From Bacteroides coprosuis DSM 18011 (GTDB lineage Bacteria; Bacteroidota; Bacteroidia; Bacteroidales; Bacteroidaceae): a stretch of DNA of 64,000 nucleotides. The stretch spans positions 1,418,780 to 1,482,779 of the forward strand of contig CM001167.1 in the NCBI GenBank assembly GCA_000212915.1. The letters run 5' to 3'. Shown here in pieces: positions 61,054 through 64,000 of this stretch. Positions within the stretch are counted from its first letter, which is position 1. The number at the start of each line of letters is the position of its first letter. The position numbers and the translations under genes are program-made. Below the pieces are notes generated by a model. That model searched no databases, was not told where the DNA came from, and was given only the letters and a program-made list of their open reading frames with translations.

Positions 61054-62073
61054 ATGAGTACAATTATATTAGGAATTGAATCATCCTGTGATGATACATC
61101 AGCTGCTGTCATAAAAGATGGATATTTGCTATCTAATGTAGTGGCAAGTCAGGCTGTTCACGAATCGTATGGTGGGGTAGTACCCGAATTAGCTTCACGC
61201 GCTCACCAACAAAATATTGTACCAGTAGTACATGAAGCATTAAAAAGAGCAGGTGTAACCAAAGAAGAACTAAGTGCAGTGGCATTTACTAGAGGTCCAG
61301 GTCTTATGGGCTCATTATTAGTAGGTGTTTCATTTGCAAAAGGATTAGCTCGTTCTCTAGATATTCCAATGATAGATGTGAACCACTTGGTAGGTCATGT
61401 TTTAGCTCACTTTATTAAAACAGAAGGAGAAGAAAACAAACAACCCAAACTACCTTTCCTTTGCTTATTAGTATCGGGCGGTAACTCACAAATTATATTG
61501 GTGAAATCTCATAGTGAAATGGAGATTTTAGGACAAACTATTGATGACGCTGCTGGTGAAGCCATTGATAAATGTTCCAAAGTAATGGGCTTGGGTTATC
61601 CAGGTGGTCCTATTATTGATAAGATGGCTCGTCAAGGAAATCCCGAAGCCTATACCTTTAATAAACCCCATATCCCAGGTTTTAATTATAGTTTTAGTGG
61701 TCTTAAAACATCCTTCCTTTATTCTTTAAAGGATTGGTTAAAAGAAGATCCCGATTTTATCGAAAAGCATAAAAATGATTTGGCTGCGTCTCTTGAAAAG
61801 ACAGTTGTAGATATCCTTATGGATAAACTACGTAAAGTAGCTAAAGAATATAAAATAAACGAGGTAGCTGTTGCAGGAGGAGTTTCAGCAAACACAGGTT
61901 TACGTAACGCATTCCTTGATCATGCCAAAAGATATGGTTGGAATGTCTATATTCCTAAATTTAGTTATACCACAGATAATGCTGCTATGATTGCTATGTC
62001 TGGTTATTTAAAATACCTAGACAAGGATTTCGCAACGATTGATTTGCCAGCATATTCACGTGTATCACTATAA
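61054..62073 (+). CDS. tsaD: tRNA N6-adenosine threonylcarbamoyltransferase
   Basis: A 339-residue ASKHA-fold enzyme that transfers threonylcarbamoyl to A37 of tRNAs reading ANN codons, with TsaB and TsaE. Seen: LGIESSCDDTSAAVI at the N-terminus, RAHQQNIVPVVHEAL, the metal-binding DVNHLVGHVLAH, LLVSGGNSQIILV, GEAIDKCSKVMGLGYPGGP and AVAGGVSANTGLR. Complete and of normal length. Divergent from tamB; cinA follows after 12 bases, as in other Bacteroidales. Confidence 0.96.
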   Translation: MSTIILGIESSCDDTSAAVIKDGYLLSNVVASQAVHESYGGVVPELASRAHQQNIVPVVHEALKRAGVTKEELSAVAFTRGPGLMGSLLVGVSFAKGLARSLDIPMIDVNHLVGHVLAHFIKTEGEENKQPKLPFLCLLVSGGNSQIILVKSHSEMEILGQTIDDAAGEAIDKCSKVMGLGYPGGPIIDKMARQGNPEAYTFNKPHIPGFNYSFSGLKTSFLYSLKDWLKEDPDFIEKHKNDLAASLEKTVVDILMDKLRKVAKEYKINEVAVAGGVSANTGLRNAFLDHAKRYGWNVYIPKFSYTTDNAAMIAMSGYLKYLDKDFATIDLPAYSRVSL

Positions 62074-62085
62074 GGAAGGAGAGGA

Positions 62086-63333
62086 ATGAAGATTTTTGCT
62101 GAGATTATTACGGTTGGAGATGAACTCTTAATTGGGCAGGTGGTAGATACGAACTCTGCATGGATGGGAAAGAAGCTCAATCAGTTTGGCATAGCAGTAA
62201 ATCGAATCACCTCAGTTCGTGACGATTCGAAAGAGATTACTGAAGCTGTAAACTCTGCCTTAAAAAGAGTAGATATTGTGTTGATGACTGGAGGGTTAGG
62301 TCCTACCAAAGATGACATAACAAAAACTACTCTTTGCCAATATTTTAATACAGAATTAGTATTTGATGAGGCTGTATATAATAATATTAAGCGTATATTA
62401 GCAGGCAGAATACCGATGAATGAGCAGAATAAGAGCATGGCCTATGTTCCGAAAAGCTGCACGGTAATCCCTAATCATGTAGGAAGTGCCTCTATCAGTT
62501 GGTTTGATCATCAAGGTAAAGTACTGGTGTCTATGCCAGGAGTTCCTGATGAGATGAAGACTGCGATGGAACAAGAAATCCTTCCTCGTTTAAATAAGAA
62601 ATTTGATACAGATTTTATTCTTCATGAAACTTATATCGTGAAGAATTATCCAGAATCTGTTTTGGCTGAAGTCTTGGAAGAGTGGGAAGATAAACTACCT
62701 TCTTTTATCCGTTTGGCTTATTTACCCAAACCTGGAGCAATGAGATTGCGATTGACTGCTCAAGGAGAAGATAAAGCAAAACTAGAGGAGACTTTAAGAT
62801 TAGCTGAAGAAGGTTTACGAAAGATTCTAAAGCACGATGTTTTTGCTGAAGATGATAAACCTTTGGAAGAGCAACTTGGAATTTGGTTGAGAAAACATAA
62901 ATACACAGTGGCTACAGCCGAAAGTTGTACTGGAGGTAGAGTTGCAGCTAAAATTGCAGCAATACCCGGATGCTCAGACTACTTTAATGGTTCTATCGTA
63001 GCTTATCAAAATAGTGTAAAGAGAATGCAGTTGGGCGTACAGTCCGCTACATTAGAAAAGCATGGAGCAGTGAGTGAAGAAACTGCTCTTGAAATGGTTC
63101 AAGGAGTATGTAAGCAGCTTCATTCCGACTGTGGAATAGCGACTACTGGAATTGCTGGTCCTACGGGAGCAGCACCTGGTAAACCTGTTGGAACAGTTTG
63201 GATTGCAGTAAAATGTGGTGATAAAATCCGCACTCGTTTGCTAAATTATGATCATGGAAGAGAGATGAATATTGAGCGAACTTGTAATCAAGGATTTTTT
63301 ATGTTAATGGAACTGCTTCAAGAACTTAAATAG
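62086..63333 (+). CDS. cinA: CinA-like protein (molybdopterin-binding fold plus nicotinamide-nucleotide amidase)
   Basis: A 415-residue two-domain protein. The N-terminal half is the MoCF/COG1058 domain: AEIITVGDELLIGQVVDTNSAWM, VLMTGGLGPTKDDITK, and the SMPGVPDEMK block. The C-terminal half (from about residue 255) is the PncC-type deamidase converting NMN to nicotinate mononucleotide: TAESCTGGRVAAKIAAIPG with the catalytic serine, then SIVAYQNSVK and ATTGIAGPTGA. Role: pyridine-nucleotide recycling; the competence label is historical. It lies 12 bases after tsaD. Confidence 0.94.
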   Translation: MKIFAEIITVGDELLIGQVVDTNSAWMGKKLNQFGIAVNRITSVRDDSKEITEAVNSALKRVDIVLMTGGLGPTKDDITKTTLCQYFNTELVFDEAVYNNIKRILAGRIPMNEQNKSMAYVPKSCTVIPNHVGSASISWFDHQGKVLVSMPGVPDEMKTAMEQEILPRLNKKFDTDFILHETYIVKNYPESVLAEVLEEWEDKLPSFIRLAYLPKPGAMRLRLTAQGEDKAKLEETLRLAEEGLRKILKHDVFAEDDKPLEEQLGIWLRKHKYTVATAESCTGGRVAAKIAAIPGCSDYFNGSIVAYQNSVKRMQLGVQSATLEKHGAVSEETALEMVQGVCKQLHSDCGIATTGIAGPTGAAPGKPVGTVWIAVKCGDKIRTRLLNYDHGREMNIERTCNQGFFMLMELLQELK

Positions 63334-63365
63334 TCTTATACTTCAATGAATTATTTTGAAAAAAT

Positions 63366-63397
63366 CTTGCTTTCTAACTAGAAATGTGCTTTCTTTG
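63366..63397 (+). promoter_or_regulatory. Promoter of the rpmB-rpmG operon
   Basis: CTTG (63366-63369), a 20-base spacer, then TTTCTTTG (63390-63397); 50 bases before the rpmB ATG. The same pairing occurs at 40820-40850. Confidence 0.5.
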
Positions 63398-63447
63398 CAC
63401 TCTGTTTGAAATAAGTATAGAGAAAAAAACGAAAAAATAAGATAGAA

Positions 63448-63708
63448 ATGTCGAAGATTTGTCAAATTACCGGAAAGAAGGCCATGGTTGGCAACAACGT
63501 TTCACACTCTAAAAGAAGAACTAAAAAAACTTTTGATGTGAACTTGTTTAATAAGAAGTTCTACTATGTAGAACAAGGTTGCTGGATTAGCTTAAGCATT
63601 AGTGCTGCTGGTTTACGCACAATTAACAAAATTGGTTTAGATGCTGCTCTACATGAAGCTGTAGATAAAGGCTTTTGCAGCTGGAACAGTATTAAAGTAA
63701 TCGGATAA
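63448..63708 (+). CDS. rpmB: 50S ribosomal protein L28
   Basis: An 86-residue large-subunit ribosomal protein. Seen: [26 protein letters not shown], the classic L28 opening, then [14 protein letters not shown] and [13 protein letters not shown]. Normal length for Bacteroidota. First gene of a small ribosomal operon with rpmG 16 bases on. Confidence 0.97.
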   Translation: MSKICQITGKKAMVGNNVSHSKRRTKKTFDVNLFNKKFYYVEQGCWISLSISAAGLRTINKIGLDAALHEAVDKGFCSWNSIKVIG

Positions 63709-63724
63709 ACAGGAGGACTGACTT

Positions 63725-63913
63725 ATGGGAAAAAAGGCAAAAGGTAATAGAGTGCAAGTTATTCTAGAATGCACTGAGCACAAAGAAAGTGGTATGCCAG
63801 GTACTTCACGTTATATCACTACAAAGAACAGAAAAAATACAACTGAAAGAATTGAGTTGAAAAAATACAACCCAATCTTGAAGAAAGTAACAGTACATAA
63901 AGAAATAAAATAA
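63725..63913 (+). CDS. rpmG: 50S ribosomal protein L33
   Basis: A 62-residue ribosomal protein. Seen: [43 protein letters not shown] and [11 protein letters not shown]. It lacks the paired CxxC zinc motifs, so it is the C-minus (zinc-independent) form. It lies between rpmB and a DUF4295 gene, the standard Bacteroidota order. Confidence 0.97.
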   Translation: MGKKAKGNRVQVILECTEHKESGMPGTSRYITTKNRKNTTERIELKKYNPILKKVTVHKEIK

Positions 63914-63920
63914 TATACTC

Positions 63921-64000
63921 ATGGCAAAGAAACCAGTTGCGCGTACGCACGAAGGTCAAGACCGCGCATATACTAAAGCAATTAAAATGGTTAAGTCTCC
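63921..64000 (+). CDS. DUF4295 small protein, N-terminal part (3' end outside window)
   Basis: An ATG 7 bases after rpmG opens a frame to the window edge reading MAKKPVARTHEGQDRAY followed by TKAIKMVKSP. This matches the start of the short, basic DUF4295 proteins that follow rpmG in Bacteroidota and are probably ribosome-associated. Only 26 codons are visible. Confidence 0.8.
   Translation, partial: MAKKPVARTHEGQDRAYTKAIKMVKS

Noticed and set aside
1-64000. CRISPR arrays, insertion sequences, prophage, rRNA
   Set aside because: I looked for regularly spaced repeats, transposase or integrase motifs and rRNA sequence and saw none.

Overview
The window is about 64 kb of low-GC, gene-dense DNA. 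It almost certainly comes from a member of the Bacteroidales (phylum Bacteroidota), close to Bacteroides; I cannot name the species. The evidence is: promoters with the Bacteroidota -7 element TAnnTTTG; TonB-dependent receptors with CarboxypepD-regulatory N-termini; the gene order rpmB-rpmG-DUF4295; a split ThrE exporter; and a hut operon in the order hutU-ftcD-hutI-fchA-hutH.

Layout. (1) 1-10557, + strand: the end of an RND pump gene, its TolC partner, a SanA/DUF218 protein, a thioester-containing alpha-2-macroglobulin lipoprotein and penicillin-binding protein 1C. This is an efflux and envelope-defence run. (2) 10719-14196, - strand: a putative DUF6064 membrane protein, the two halves of a ThrE-type exporter, and apgM. 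(3) 14344-37922: a nearly complete early-cobalt-insertion (anaerobic) cobalamin pathway. A first cobalamin riboswitch leads a + strand operon, cobI-btuF-btuC-btuD-cobK/cbiD. A second leads a - strand operon of about 15 kb running from a TonB receptor through a signal-peptide-bearing CbiK chelatase and a PepSY membrane protein to cobJ/cbiC, cobQ, cobD, cbiB, cbiE/T, cbiG/cobM, cobU, cobT, cobS and cobC. cbiA and a PduO-type adenosyltransferase lie divergently with no riboswitch in front of them. Four proteins are fusions of two pathway enzymes. (4) 38108-42663: a GH2 glycosidase, a DUF1266-like protein and a doubtful small ORF. (5) 42913-47088, - strand: a third cobalamin riboswitch leads a second TonB receptor and a DUF4374-like surface lipoprotein, which I read as a second corrinoid uptake system. 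(6) 47810-54126: the histidine utilisation operon. (7) 54301-56420: tRNA-Lys(CTT), two small accessory genes and a frameshifted gene remnant. (8) 56407-64000: tamB, then divergent tsaD, cinA, rpmB, rpmG and the start of a DUF4295 gene.

How it works together. The three riboswitches put corrinoid capture at the outer membrane (two receptors and a lipoprotein), inner-membrane import (BtuFCD) and nearly all of de novo synthesis under one ligand. Enzymes for uroporphyrinogen III to precorrin-2 and for making the lower-ligand base are not in the window. The only cobalt chelatase visible carries an export signal.

Most worth a second look: the third riboswitch operon with its DUF4374-like lipoprotein; the exported CbiK next to a PepSY protein inside a B12 operon; a dispersed intergenic repeat built on TGTCGGTGTC (three copies); the tamB N-terminus, which has no ordinary start codon; and a gene remnant frameshifted in a C8 tract.
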